Source of the DNA: Maribacter luteus
GTDB lineage: Bacteria > Bacteroidota > Bacteroidia > Flavobacteriales > Flavobacteriaceae
Direction: 5' to 3'
Assembly: GCF_009674825.1 (NCBI RefSeq)
Contig: NZ_WKJH01000018.1
Span: forward strand, 124,001 to 188,000
Length of the DNA stretch: 64,000 nt
The first letter of the stretch is position 1. Each line of letters begins with the position of its first letter. Under the pieces are notes generated by a model that saw only the letters and a program-made list of their open reading frames with translations, had not been told where the DNA came from and ran no database searches. Position numbers and translations under genes: made by a program. Positions 28,778-37,858 of this stretch are shown here, piece after piece.

Positions 28778-30355
28778 ATGGCAATACCAGCTGAATATAA
28801 AATTACCGAGCCTTTAAACCAGAAAACATATTTATTGAATGGCGATTTAAAGGAATGGACAGGAAACGTATCAAAGGTATATTCCACCATATCAAGTACC
28901 GATAAATATAAGCCTACCTTATTGGGAAGTATTCCCGATATGGGCGAAAAAGAAGCTTTGGAAGCCTTGGATGCCGCAACGGGCGCCTATAATAGGGGAC
29001 AAGGTGCATGGCCTACCATGTTGGTCAGGGACCGTATCGCCTGTATGGAGGTATTCGTCGAAAAGATGAAAACCAAGCGTGAAGAGGTGGTTAAGTTACT
29101 AATGTGGGAAATTGGAAAATCATTGCCCGATTCCCAAAAGGAATTCGATCGTACGGTAGAGTATATTTATGATACTATTGAGGATTATAAACAAATGGAT
29201 CGTGATGCCGCCAAGTTTCAAAAACAAGATGGCGTCTATGCCCATATTAAAAGGGGACCGTTAGGGGTTGTTTTATGCCTGGGACCTTATAATTACCCAT
29301 TAAATGAGACTTTTGCCCTTTTGATTCCCGCTATCATAATGGGGAATACGACTATATTTAAGCCTGCAAAGCATGGTGTATTATTAATTGCACCACTAAT
29401 TGAAGCTTTTAAAAGCAGTTTCCCTAAAGGTGTTGTGAATATTCTTTTCGGTAGGGGTAGGGCGGTAGCCTCACCTATTATGCAGACCGGTAAGGTAGAT
29501 GTTCTTGCTTTGATCGGTAACAGTAAATCTGCCAATGCACTGCAAAACCAACACCCAAAAAGTAACCGATTGCGATTGGTGTTGGGCTTGGAAGCGAAAA
29601 ATCCTGCAATTATACTACCGGATGCCGATCTTTCCTTAACGGTAGATGAATGTTTGGCCGGTACTTTGTCCTTTAACGGGCAACGTTGTACAGCTTTAAA
29701 GGTAATTTATGCCCATGAAAATATCGCGGATGGTTTCAATACACAATTTGCCGAGCGCGTTGATGCCATGAAATTCGGAAACCCGTGGGATGCAGGAGTT
29801 CAATTGACACCATTACCAGAACCTGGTAAACCCGACTATATTCAAGAGTTGATTGATGATGCCGTAGCAAAAGGTGCTAAAATATTGAATAAAAAAGGCG
29901 GGAAACGTTTCGATAATTACATTTGGCCAGCTGTATTATATCCTGTTACCAAGGATATGCGGGTTTATCAAGAAGAGCAGTTTGGACCAATAATTCCGAT
30001 TGTACCTTTTAGTGATATAGATGAACCTTTGAACGATATGGCCGAAAGCAATTATGGTCAACAAGTGAGTTTATTCGGTAAAGATGTTTATGCCGTTGCA
30101 CCGTTGATAGATACATTGGTGAATCTGGTATGCCGTGTTAACCTGAACAGTTCTTGCCAGCGTGGACCGGATGTATATCCGTTTACGGGTAGAAAGGATT
30201 CCGCACAATCGACCTTGAGTGTACATGATGCGCTGCGTTCGTTCTCGATCAGGACCTTTGTGGCCTTTAAGGATAATGAGTTGAATACCGAGATCGTTGA
30301 GAAATTGTTGGAGGCTAAACTATCAAACTTTATTAGTACGGACTATATTCTTTAA
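28778..30355 (+). CDS. gapN: NADP-dependent glyceraldehyde-3-phosphate dehydrogenase (non-phosphorylating)
   Basis: This aldehyde-dehydrogenase-superfamily enzyme oxidises glyceraldehyde-3-phosphate directly to 3-phosphoglycerate and yields NADPH without making ATP. The 525-residue protein has [22 protein letters not shown], the glutamate motif [10 protein letters not shown] and the catalytic cysteine in [10 protein letters not shown]. The C-terminal [22 protein letters not shown] is characteristic of GapN. A TAATTTTG box at 28739-28746 could be its promoter. NADPH supply to IlvC next door is a reasonable but unproven link. Confidence 0.88.
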   Translation: MAIPAEYKITEPLNQKTYLLNGDLKEWTGNVSKVYSTISSTDKYKPTLLGSIPDMGEKEALEALDAATGAYNRGQGAWPTMLVRDRIACMEVFVEKMKTKREEVVKLLMWEIGKSLPDSQKEFDRTVEYIYDTIEDYKQMDRDAAKFQKQDGVYAHIKRGPLGVVLCLGPYNYPLNETFALLIPAIIMGNTTIFKPAKHGVLLIAPLIEAFKSSFPKGVVNILFGRGRAVASPIMQTGKVDVLALIGNSKSANALQNQHPKSNRLRLVLGLEAKNPAIILPDADLSLTVDECLAGTLSFNGQRCTALKVIYAHENIADGFNTQFAERVDAMKFGNPWDAGVQLTPLPEPGKPDYIQELIDDAVAKGAKILNKKGGKRFDNYIWPAVLYPVTKDMRVYQEEQFGPIIPIVPFSDIDEPLNDMAESNYGQQVSLFGKDVYAVAPLIDTLVNLVCRVNLNSSCQRGPDVYPFTGRKDSAQSTLSVHDALRSFSIRTFVAFKDNELNTEIVEKLLEAKLSNFISTDYIL

Positions 30356-30378
30356 ATAACCTTGGTTTTTACAATAAG

Positions 30379-30399
30379 CTATTGAAACTGTTTCGATAG
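30379..30399. repeat. Small perfect-loop hairpin after gapN
   Basis: Nine-base arms CTATTGAAA and TTTCGATAG around a three-base loop, with one G-T wobble. No T-run follows. It may assist the stronger terminator 20 bases downstream. Confidence 0.4.
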
Positions 30400-30416
30400 T
30401 TTAGCAAACCATATAT

Positions 30417-30450
30417 AAAAAGCCTTCCCAGAAATAGGGAAGGCTTTTTT
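30417..30450 (+). terminator. Terminator after gapN
   Basis: A perfect nine-base stem, AGCCTTCCC (30421-30429) and GGGAAGGCT (30437-30445), is flanked by A-run and T-run. It could work in both directions. Confidence 0.9.
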
Positions 30451-30823
30451 GCTTGTAAACTTCAGTAATTTTCACCTATCCCTCTCAATGAATATTTAAT
30501 TTCTAATTGTTTTTAAATCCTTTGCATTTTCAAAAAGTTCTGTTTTAAAAGAAGACCTCGTTCATTATAGGTTTTCCATATACGGCCTAATTACTATTAA
30601 TACAAAGCGTGTACTGCGCTATTTTCACCATAAAATACTGAAAATTAACATAAAATAAATGTTAATTCTCGTTTTGGGGTAAAATAGCGTTAAAATTAGA
30701 TAAAGCCGTATAGTTATCGACAGACTTACGCAGGTAATTTTGCGTTATAAAGTTTGAATAGTACGTAAAGAAAATCGATTAACTTTTTTCTGAATGTTAC
30801 GTTGAACAAAAAAAACGAAAATC
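30451..30823. promoter_or_regulatory. Non-coding region upstream of the MFS gene
   Basis: 373 bases with no gene. A TAATTTTG box at 30735-30742 is a candidate -7 element for the transporter, giving a leader of about 75 bases. Nothing else is recognised; the stretch is very AT-rich in its middle. Confidence 0.35.
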
Positions 30824-32026
30824 ATGAAAAAGAATATAACCAATAAAAAGGCCTTGATCGCCCTAGCTATAGGTGGTTTCGGAATTGGATTAACGGAGTT
30901 CGTTATCATGGGTATTCTGCCTGATGTTGCCAAAGGACTCCATATAGGTATTTCACAGGCAGGGCACTTTATCGCCGCCTATGCATTAGGGGTTGTCGTG
31001 GGAGCTCCTTTATTGACCTCTTTTGCCAATAAAATGGATTCACGTAAAATGTTGTTATTATTAATGGGGTGGTTTACCATCAGTAATACCGTATCGGGTT
31101 TTTCAGATAGTTATTATACCCTTTTGGTTGCCCGATTCTTATCCGGTCTGCCCCATGGTGCATTCTTTGGAATAGGTGCTGTGGTAGCAGGAAAATTGGC
31201 CAAAGAAGGTAAATCGGCACAGGCCATTGCGGTAATGTTTTCCGGACTGACCCTTGCCAATGTAGTCGGAGTGCCCATTGGCACGTATATTGGGCACCAA
31301 TACAATTGGAGCATGTCTTTTTATATGGTGGGTCTAGTCGGTGTGTTGGCGGTTTCCAGTATCTTTCTATGGATGCCTAAATTGGTATCCGAACCAAAGG
31401 AGCCTTCCATTAATCATCAAAAGGTGATTAAAAATGGGGAACTTTGGGCTTTGATAGCATTGACAACTATTGGTACCGGTGGATTCTTTGCTTGGTACAG
31501 CTATATCGCCCCTTTTATTACAGATGTAGCCGGTTGGCCCGAATATATGGTTGGTCATGCCATGATTTTGGCCGGACTGGGAATGGTCGTGGGTAATTTT
31601 CTCGGGGCTAAAATGGCAGAGTGGTTCGCTCCTCTCAAGGCTGTAAGTATAAGTCTTGGTATCATGGTTGCTTTCTTGCTGTTCAATTCATTATTCGCTT
31701 TTAATCCGTATGTGGTTTTGGTGATGACGTTTTTAATAGGGATAGCTTCCTTTACCGTAGCGACACCCATTCAAATGGCAATAATAAATACCTCAAAAGG
31801 AAATGAGATGTTGGGCTCATCCTTGAACCAGAGTGCCTTTAATATGGGGAATGCCTCCGGTGCGTATTTTGCGGGACTTCCCATCGCATTAGGTTATGGA
31901 GTGGTGTATGCTGGTATAGTAGGGGCCGTTTTGGCCGGACTTGGGGTGCTAATGGCTTTTGGGATAATTTTCTATAGACGTTATAAGGCCTTTAAGTATA
32001 GAAAAATGGCCGTTAATAGATTTTAA
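30824..32026 (+). CDS. MFS exporter, DHA1/AraJ-like
   Basis: A 400-residue inner-membrane transporter with 12 predicted helices. The N-terminal signature ALAIGGFGIGLTEFVIMGILPDVA and motif A (ANKMDSRKMLLLLMGWFTISN) place it in the DHA1 drug/sugar efflux group that includes AraJ. Motif C-like GLTLANVVGVPIGTYIG is also present. The substrate is unknown; arabinose-like sugars, amino acids and drugs are all precedents in the group. A strong terminator follows. It lies between gapN and the convergent leu operon. Confidence 0.87.
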   Translation: MKKNITNKKALIALAIGGFGIGLTEFVIMGILPDVAKGLHIGISQAGHFIAAYALGVVVGAPLLTSFANKMDSRKMLLLLMGWFTISNTVSGFSDSYYTLLVARFLSGLPHGAFFGIGAVVAGKLAKEGKSAQAIAVMFSGLTLANVVGVPIGTYIGHQYNWSMSFYMVGLVGVLAVSSIFLWMPKLVSEPKEPSINHQKVIKNGELWALIALTTIGTGGFFAWYSYIAPFITDVAGWPEYMVGHAMILAGLGMVVGNFLGAKMAEWFAPLKAVSISLGIMVAFLLFNSLFAFNPYVVLVMTFLIGIASFTVATPIQMAIINTSKGNEMLGSSLNQSAFNMGNASGAYFAGLPIALGYGVVYAGIVGAVLAGLGVLMAFGIIFYRRYKAFKYRKMAVNRF

Positions 32027-32067
32027 AAAAAATTGAAAAAGAGAATATTCGGTAACCAAGATCAAAG

Positions 32068-32105
32068 AAGCCCGATGCTTAGAGTGCATCGGGCTTTATT
32101 TTTTT
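32068..32105 (+). terminator. Terminator between the MFS gene and leuB
   Basis: Eleven-base perfect stem AAGCCCGATGC (32068-32078) and GCATCGGGCTT (32086-32096), loop of seven, then a T-rich run. It serves the plus-strand exporter and may also help end the convergent leu operon. Confidence 0.9.
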
Positions 32106-32124
32106 GAATAGAATTGCAGTAAAC

Positions 32125-33180
32125 TTATAGATTGGCCGCTAACCAATCCCCAACTTCACTCGTTTTATAGGCTTTACCACCTTCCGCTAGATCTTCGGTA
32201 ACAACACCTTCGGCCAATGATTTGTTCACCACATCACGGATTGCTTGTGCTTCGGCGGTTAGATCCATATCTTCGAAAAGCATGGCTGCCGATAATACCG
32301 TTGCCAACGGATTGGCAATATCCTTTCCTGCTGCTTGTGGGTACGATCCGTGGATAGGTTCATATAAAGATACTTTGCTTCCGACAGAGGAAGAAGGCAT
32401 TAATCCCATAGACCCTGCGATCACTGAAGCTTCATCCGTTAAAATGTCACCGAACAAGTTCGCCGTGATCATCACGTCATAAGCACTTGGCCATTGTACT
32501 AGACGCATGGCTACTGCATCTACAAATTCATAGGTTACTTCAACTTCTGGATAGTCTTTTTCCATGGCCTGTACGGTTTCCCTCCACAAACGGGATGATT
32601 CCAATACATTGGCCTTATCAACACAACAAAGTTTTTTGGAACGTTTCATGGCCATTTCAAAACCTTTTTTAGCCAAACGTTGTATTTCAAAACGTTGATA
32701 GGTCATAGTGTCATAAGCGGTGTCACCATTATCTTTTCGTCCACGTTCACCAAAATATATCCCTCCGGTCAGCTCCCTCAATATAATCAAATCGGTGCCT
32801 TCGATACGTTCCCTTTTCAATGGCGATTTATCGATTAGGGAAGGGAAGGTAAAAGTAGGACGAACGTTCGCGAACAATCCTAATTTTTGTCTCATTTTCA
32901 ATAAACCTTGTTCCGGACGAACTTTAGCCGAAGGGTCGTTATCGAATCTGGGATGACCAATGGCGCCGAATAATACCGCGTCGGCATTTGCACATACTTC
33001 ATGGGTTTCATCAGGATAAGGCTCACCAACGGCATCAATTGCGGCAGCTCCGGTAAGCGCAGGTTTCCAATTGATTTCGTGATTGAATTTCTGTGCAATC
33101 GCATTTGATACTTTTACGGCTTGATCGATTACTTCAGGACCTATACCGTCTCCTGCTAAAAGGGCTATGTTTAATTTCAT
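32125..33180 (-). CDS. leuB: 3-isopropylmalate dehydrogenase
   Basis: NAD-dependent oxidative decarboxylation of 3-isopropylmalate. The 351-residue protein has the N-terminal block [16 protein letters not shown] and the substrate-binding [13 protein letters not shown]. The signature [23 protein letters not shown] and [21 protein letters not shown] are also present. Last gene of the minus-strand leu operon, separated from leuA by a 191-base AT-rich gap. Confidence 0.97.
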   Translation of the reverse strand: MKLNIALLAGDGIGPEVIDQAVKVSNAIAQKFNHEINWKPALTGAAAIDAVGEPYPDETHEVCANADAVLFGAIGHPRFDNDPSAKVRPEQGLLKMRQKLGLFANVRPTFTFPSLIDKSPLKRERIEGTDLIILRELTGGIYFGERGRKDNGDTAYDTMTYQRFEIQRLAKKGFEMAMKRSKKLCCVDKANVLESSRLWRETVQAMEKDYPEVEVTYEFVDAVAMRLVQWPSAYDVMITANLFGDILTDEASVIAGSMGLMPSSSVGSKVSLYEPIHGSYPQAAGKDIANPLATVLSAAMLFEDMDLTAEAQAIRDVVNKSLAEGVVTEDLAEGGKAYKTSEVGDWLAANL

Positions 33181-33371
33181 TTTAGTTCGCTTTAAAAAAG
33201 GTTGTACGCTAATCGCATATCACCTAATTTTATCTTTAATTTATATTGGGTTATTTAAATTTGTCTTATTCTATCAATGTTACCATTAAATTTCAAAAAA
33301 ACTATTTTTAATTCAAAAATTTTGATTTTATCAGCAATGTGCGATTGGTGTTCGGCAAAAGCGTAAAGCGG
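33181..33371. repeat. leuA-leuB spacer with degenerate repeat words at both ends
   Basis: 191 bases inside the operon. Near leuB it reads GTACGCTAATCGCATATC, and near leuA it has GCGATTGGTGTTCGG and GCGTAAAGCGGC. These are members of the same degenerate GCTAATCGC/GCGTAAGCG word family seen around the four-helix-bundle gene and before tssH. The middle is almost pure A/T. Confidence 0.4.
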
Positions 33372-34889
33372 CTAAATTATATTCAACATCTTTTCAGTTG
33401 CCTTAATGGCCGATACCGTTTGATCGGAATCCAAACCTCTTGTTATGAACTCTGTCCCGTTATTGTCCCAAGAGATAATCGTTTCGCATAGGGCATCCGA
33501 ATTACTTCCAGGAGGTATACGCACCGCATAGTCAGTAAGTTTTGGAAAATCCCTTTTTTTAGATTTGTATATGATTCTTAGGGCGTTCATGAATGCATCA
33601 TACTGGCCATCTCCGTGGGAGTTGGCTTCATGCAATTCTCCGTCGATTTCAACCGCAACGGTGGTCGATGGTTTAAGACCCTTGGCGTGGGTGAGAACAT
33701 ATGATTTCACAAAAACCTTTTGATTAAAATCACCACTGTTCAATACATCGGAAATAATATATGGGAGGTCATCTTTGGTGACCCGTTCTTTCTTATCTCC
33801 CAGTTCAATGATTCGTTGGGTAACTTTTTTCAGTTCATCATCATTGAGCTTAAGTCCCAATTCCTGTAAATTCTTTTGGATATTCGCTTTACCGGATGTT
33901 TTACCCAATGCATATTTGCGTTTTCTACCAAACCTTTCAGGTAAAAGGTCATTAAAATACAGGTTCTTTTTACTATCACCATCGGCATGAATGCCTGCGG
34001 TTTGGGTAAATACATTATCGCCCACAATTGGCTTGTTGGCCGGAATGCCGAAACCTGTAAAGGCGGAGACCAATTTGCTTACTTTGTACAAAGAGGACTC
34101 TTTAACCGCAATCTTTAAATTGGGAAGAAAATCATTGATGACCGCCACAACACTCGCCATTGGTGCATTGCCTGCCCGTTCCCCCATACCGTTAACGGTA
34201 AGGTGTATTCCATGGCAACCTGCTTTTAAGGCTTCCATTACGTTGGCAACACCAAGATCATAATCATTATGCCCATGAAAATCAAAGTGGGCATTCGGGT
34301 AGCGTTCTACGATTTCTGAAATAAATTCAAAAGTCTCGGTATGGGTCAATACACCTAAAGTATCGGGAAGTAATATACGCTCAACAGGCTGTTGGGTCAG
34401 AAAGTCCAGATATTGAAATACATACTTTTTGGAATTTCGCATCCCATTACTCCAATCTTCCAAATAAACATTGGTTTTGATTCCTTTTTTGGAAGCCTGT
34501 TCTATGGCCTTGGATATGTCTTCAAAATGTTCTTCCGGTGTTTTCTTAAGCTGATGGGTAAGGTGGTTCAAAGAACCTTTGGTTAACAAGTTTTGAACAC
34601 GGGCACCTGCTTTTTCCATCCATGCCAACGAAACACCTCCATCTACAAAAGTCAAAATTTCAACCCGGTCCAGATATTCTTTTTCCGCAGCCCATTTTGT
34701 GATTTCCTGAACGGCCTTCAATTCCCCTTCAGAAACACGGGCCGATGCGATCTCTATGCGATCTACCTTTAATTCATTCAAAAGTAGTTTGGCCAAGGTC
34801 AGTTTTTCTGAAACCGAAAAGGATACCCCTGATGTCTGTTCCCCATCACGTAAAGTGGTGTCCATTATTTCAATCCGCCGTTTGCTCAT
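33372..34889 (-). CDS. leuA: 2-isopropylmalate synthase (LeuA2-type)
   Basis: Condenses acetyl-CoA with 2-ketoisovalerate, the first step of leucine synthesis. The 505-residue protein has the HMGL-like TIM barrel with DTTLRDGEQTSGVSF (residues 10-24), the metal-binding HFDFHGHNDYDLGVAN and the signature VNGMGERAGNAP. The C-terminal leucine-binding regulatory (LeuA dimer) domain is present. This short-type clade also includes citramalate synthases. Because leuB, leuC and leuD are in the same operon and ilvA is nearby to make 2-ketobutyrate, the leucine role is preferred. Confidence 0.9.
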   Translation of the reverse strand: MSKRRIEIMDTTLRDGEQTSGVSFSVSEKLTLAKLLLNELKVDRIEIASARVSEGELKAVQEITKWAAEKEYLDRVEILTFVDGGVSLAWMEKAGARVQNLLTKGSLNHLTHQLKKTPEEHFEDISKAIEQASKKGIKTNVYLEDWSNGMRNSKKYVFQYLDFLTQQPVERILLPDTLGVLTHTETFEFISEIVERYPNAHFDFHGHNDYDLGVANVMEALKAGCHGIHLTVNGMGERAGNAPMASVVAVINDFLPNLKIAVKESSLYKVSKLVSAFTGFGIPANKPIVGDNVFTQTAGIHADGDSKKNLYFNDLLPERFGRKRKYALGKTSGKANIQKNLQELGLKLNDDELKKVTQRIIELGDKKERVTKDDLPYIISDVLNSGDFNQKVFVKSYVLTHAKGLKPSTTVAVEIDGELHEANSHGDGQYDAFMNALRIIYKSKKRDFPKLTDYAVRIPPGSNSDALCETIISWDNNGTEFITRGLDSDQTVSAIKATEKMLNII

Positions 34890-34916
34890 ATAGGGAACTT
34901 ATCTTTTAAACAATTA

Positions 34917-35513
34917 TTAAAGAGGGGTGTCTTGGGCGTATTCGCTGATCTTATCCTTGATATTCAATAAGAAATCGATATCATCGAATCCGTTCAACAT
35001 ATTCGCTTTTTTATAATCATTGATCTCGAAGCTTTCCTTTTCACCTGTAGCAAGAATGGTAATGGATTGTTCGGGAAGATTAACTTCCAACTGTGCGTTG
35101 GGGTCAGCTTCAATGGCCGTAAAGATCTTATGCAGGAATTCCGGACTCACTTGAACGGGTAATACCCCTATGTTCAAACAATTGTTCCTGAAGATATCCG
35201 CAAAGAAACTGGATACTACACAACGGAAACCATAATCATAAACTGCCCATGCGGCATGTTCCCTAGAGGAACCAGAACCGAAATTCTTGCCCCCGACCAA
35301 AATCTTACCTCTATATATGGGATTATTAAGGACGAAATCTTTTTTCGGTGAATTGTCTGGGTTATAACGCCAATCCCTAAATAGATTGTCGCCAAAACCT
35401 TTACGTTCGGTGGCCTTTAAAAAACGGGCCGGAATTATTTGATCGGTATCCACATTCTCAATGGGAAGCGGTACCGCTGAAGAAGTTAATATATTGAATT
35501 TATCGTATGCCAT
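34917..35513 (-). CDS. leuD: 3-isopropylmalate dehydratase, small subunit
   Basis: Small subunit of isopropylmalate isomerase. The 198-residue protein has VDTDQIIPARFLK near the start and the swivel-domain signature GKNFGSGSSREHAAWAVYDYGF. It pairs with LeuC, but the two genes are split here by a four-helix-bundle gene and its flanking repeats. Confidence 0.96.
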   Translation of the reverse strand: MAYDKFNILTSSAVPLPIENVDTDQIIPARFLKATERKGFGDNLFRDWRYNPDNSPKKDFVLNNPIYRGKILVGGKNFGSGSSREHAAWAVYDYGFRCVVSSFFADIFRNNCLNIGVLPVQVSPEFLHKIFTAIEADPNAQLEVNLPEQSITILATGEKESFEINDYKKANMLNGFDDIDFLLNIKDKISEYAQDTPL

Positions 35514-35564
35514 ATTTATTTTGCTTTGCGCATTACGCCAATCGCGATGCGTTGATTATAACTA
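35514..35564. repeat. Right-hand spacer of the four-helix-bundle insertion
   Basis: 51 bases between the four-helix-bundle gene and leuD contain GCGCATTACGCCAATCGCGATGCG-type words (35528-35551), GC-rich against the surroundings and made of short near-palindromic pieces. They match the word family on the other side of the inserted gene. Confidence 0.45.
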
Positions 35565-35912
35565 CTATATCTTTTGAATTAAATTACTTATACTACGTTT
35601 AACTTTATTTACTTTATCATATAAAGTGGTGTATGATACATCATCTATATACTTTAAATCCTTGGCTAGAAGCATAAAATATTCTAGCTCTGCTGCTGAC
35701 CCTCTGGAAATAATTAAAAAACGTTTAAACTCTGCATCTGACGCCCTACCACAACCTTCTGCAATGTTAGAAGGAATTGAAAAAGATGATCTTCTCATTT
35801 GACTTGTAATTCCAAATTCTTCATCCTTAGGGAAAGCTTTTGTAATACTATAAATATTCAATGTTATTTCATGCCCTAATTTCCACACATCATATTTACG
35901 ATAATCCCTCAT
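35565..35912 (-). CDS. Four-helix-bundle protein (TIGR02436/S23 family)
   Basis: A 115-residue all-alpha protein of the family first known from open frames inside 23S rRNA intervening sequences, and related in fold to the Avd accessory protein of diversity-generating retroelements. The signature is present: DVWKLGHEITLNIYSITKAFPKDEEFG, then MRRSSFSIPSNIAEGCGR and SRGSAAELEYFMLLAKDL. The family's function is unknown. It interrupts leuC-leuD and is flanked on both sides by short repeats (GCGCTTAGC twice at 35927-35956). This suggests arrival as a small mobile unit (inference). Confidence 0.85.
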   Translation of the reverse strand: MRDYRKYDVWKLGHEITLNIYSITKAFPKDEEFGITSQMRRSSFSIPSNIAEGCGRASDAEFKRFLIISRGSAAELEYFMLLAKDLKYIDDVSYTTLYDKVNKVKRSISNLIQKI

Positions 35913-35920
35913 TTCAATTA

Positions 35921-35957
35921 TAATTAGCGCTTAGCGTACTGCGTTTTGCGCTTAGCT
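35921..35957. repeat. Direct repeat of GCGCTTAGC between leuC and the four-helix-bundle gene
   Basis: The nine-base word GCGCTTAGC occurs exactly twice, at 35927-35935 and 35948-35956, with the related GTACTGCGTTTT between. The second copy ends directly at the leuC stop codon. Confidence 0.6.
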
Positions 35958-37367
35958 TTAAACAGTTTCCATCAACTCTCTAGGATCTGTAACTTTTCCG
36001 GTAACGGCAGCGGCAGCGGCCACTAACGGACTAGCCAACAATGTTCTTGAACCGGGACCTTGACGGCCTTCAAAATTTCGGTTCGAAGTACTTACTGCAT
36101 ATTTGCCGGCAGGAACCTTATCATCGTTCATGGCCAAACAGGCAGAACAGCCTGGTTCGCGCAATTCAAAACCTGCTTCGTTAAGTATATCCAGCAATCC
36201 TTCCGCTTTGATGGCAGCTTCTACTTGGTGTGATCCTGGAACCAACCAAGCGGTAACATTATCCGCTTTTTTCTTTCCTTTGACCAAAGAGGTAAATGCC
36301 CTGAAATCTTCAATTCTTCCGTTTGTACAACTTCCAAGGAAAACAAAATCTATGGGTTTGCCCATCATGCTTTCGCCTTCATTGAAATTCATATATTGAA
36401 GCGATTTTTGATACGTAGCTGCCCCGCCTTCAACGGCATCGGCATTGGGAATATCATTTGAAATTCCGATACCCATTCCCGGATTGGTTCCGTAGGTGAT
36501 CATGGGTTCAATGTTCGAAGCATCAAAAGTGATTTCCTTATCGAACTGAGCACCTTCATCGGTGTACAAGGTTTCCCAATAGGCCATTGCCTTGTCCAAT
36601 GCTGCACCTTTAGGTGAGAACTCACGTCCTTTTACATATTCAAAGGTTTTTTCATCGGGAGCGATCATACCACCACGTGCTCCCATTTCTATACTAAGAT
36701 TACAGACGGTCATTCTGCCTTCCATGGTCATATCACGGAAAACCTGTCCGGCATACTCAACAAAATAACCGGTAGCACCAGAAGTTGTCAATTGTGAGAT
36801 AATGTAAAGGGCAACATCTTTTGGTGTTACGCCCCTGCTCAATGATCCCTCAACATTGATACGCATACTCTTTGGTTTGGCCTGCATAATACATTGTGTG
36901 GCCAATACCATTTCAACTTCCGAAGTACCGATACCAAAGGCAATGGCACCGAAAGCACCGTGGGTAGAGGTGTGGGAGTCACCACATACAATGGTAGCCC
37001 CTGGTTGTGTAATTCCATATTCCGGACCTACAACATGCACAATCCCGTTTTTTTCATGACCCAATCCCCAATAGGAGATACCGTAGGTCGCTGAATTTTC
37101 TTCCAAAGCTTTCAACTGATTGGCTGAAAGTGGATCTTCAACAGGCAAATGCTGGTTTATCGTAGGGGTGTTGTGATCCGCTGTAGCGAACGTTTTTTCA
37201 GGATGCAATACTTTTATGCCCCTGTTTTTCAACCCTAGAAAGGCAACGGGACTGGTAACTTCATGAACCATGTGTCGGTCGATGAACAATACATCCGGAC
37301 CATTTTCAATATGTTCTACCACGTGGGAATCCCATACTTTATCAAATAGTGTCTTTTTTGAACTCAT
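35958..37367 (-). CDS. leuC: 3-isopropylmalate dehydratase, large subunit
   Basis: Aconitase-superfamily large subunit with a [4Fe-4S] cluster. The 469-residue protein has the blocks [19 protein letters not shown] and [14 protein letters not shown] (cluster cysteine). The pair of cysteines in [14 protein letters not shown] and [12 protein letters not shown] follow. Length and motifs are complete. First gene of the leu operon. A minus-strand TAGCTTTG box (37397-37390) could be its -7 promoter element, 22 bases before the ATG. Confidence 0.97.
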   Translation of the reverse strand: MSSKKTLFDKVWDSHVVEHIENGPDVLFIDRHMVHEVTSPVAFLGLKNRGIKVLHPEKTFATADHNTPTINQHLPVEDPLSANQLKALEENSATYGISYWGLGHEKNGIVHVVGPEYGITQPGATIVCGDSHTSTHGAFGAIAFGIGTSEVEMVLATQCIMQAKPKSMRINVEGSLSRGVTPKDVALYIISQLTTSGATGYFVEYAGQVFRDMTMEGRMTVCNLSIEMGARGGMIAPDEKTFEYVKGREFSPKGAALDKAMAYWETLYTDEGAQFDKEITFDASNIEPMITYGTNPGMGIGISNDIPNADAVEGGAATYQKSLQYMNFNEGESMMGKPIDFVFLGSCTNGRIEDFRAFTSLVKGKKKADNVTAWLVPGSHQVEAAIKAEGLLDILNEAGFELREPGCSACLAMNDDKVPAGKYAVSTSNRNFEGRQGPGSRTLLASPLVAAAAAVTGKVTDPRELMETV

Positions 37368-37389
37368 AATGCTTTTTATTCTTGACTTA

Positions 37390-37397
37390 CAAAGCTA
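37390..37397 (-). promoter_or_regulatory. Candidate -7 box of the leu operon
   Basis: TAGCTTTG on the minus strand, 22 bases before leuC, fits TAnnTTTG. No good -33 element is seen at the usual distance. Motif match only. Confidence 0.3.
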
Positions 37398-37710
37398 TTA
37401 AAAGTAGACTTTCAAGGAAATTGTTAGTAGGTCAAATTACGATGTTCAACACGGTCCTATTTAGGGTTTTTATGATGGGATAGGCTCTTAACTCGCTTTT
37501 TTGTAATTGCTTATAGGTATATCAAAGTATTTGGTTTGTTGCAATGATCAGATTGGTTTTCCAAATATAGAAGGTTCTAAAGGATGTTCGCCTATAATAG
37601 TGAAAAACGGCTATTAACGTACGACCACAATCAATAAAATAGAAGAATGGGTAAAATGTATTTTTTTTAGGTACAATAAATGAAAAATAGCAATAGTTAC
37701 CTTTTTCTTT

Positions 37711-37850
37711 TTGATTAATGTAAATATACGGTTGTAAAGGAACAAAATAAACTCTTATTGTATTGTCGAATTTAGGGGTTCTACTGCTCATCTAAAAAAC
37801 AAAAGCTATCTAAAATTACTAGACAGCTTTTGTGGTGTTTTTAGATGTAT
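37711..37850. repeat. Copy 1 of the duplicated 3' flank of the lipoprotein genes
   Basis: This 140-base non-coding segment is almost identical to 40021-40160, with a handful of differences. It includes the terminator hairpin and lies directly downstream of the first lipoprotein gene. With the gene it forms the duplicated unit 37711-38789 / 40021-41100. Confidence 0.9.
37801..37831 (-). terminator. Terminator of the last lipoprotein gene
   Basis: Twelve-base stem AAAAGCTATCTA/TAGACAGCTTTT with one mismatch and a seven-base loop. On the minus strand it is followed by a T-rich stretch. It ends the whole VgrG-cargo operon. Confidence 0.75.
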
Positions 37851-37858
37851 ATTATATT

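Noticed and set aside
33372-34889. Citramalate synthase instead of 2-isopropylmalate synthase
   Set aside because: leuBCD share the operon and ilvA is present to make 2-ketobutyrate, so the leucine role is more economical, though sequence alone does not exclude it.
37522-37791. 89-codon minus-strand frame upstream of leuC
   Set aside because: It runs into the duplicated 3' flank, and the other copy of that flank carries no similar gene; composition is aromatic and random-looking.
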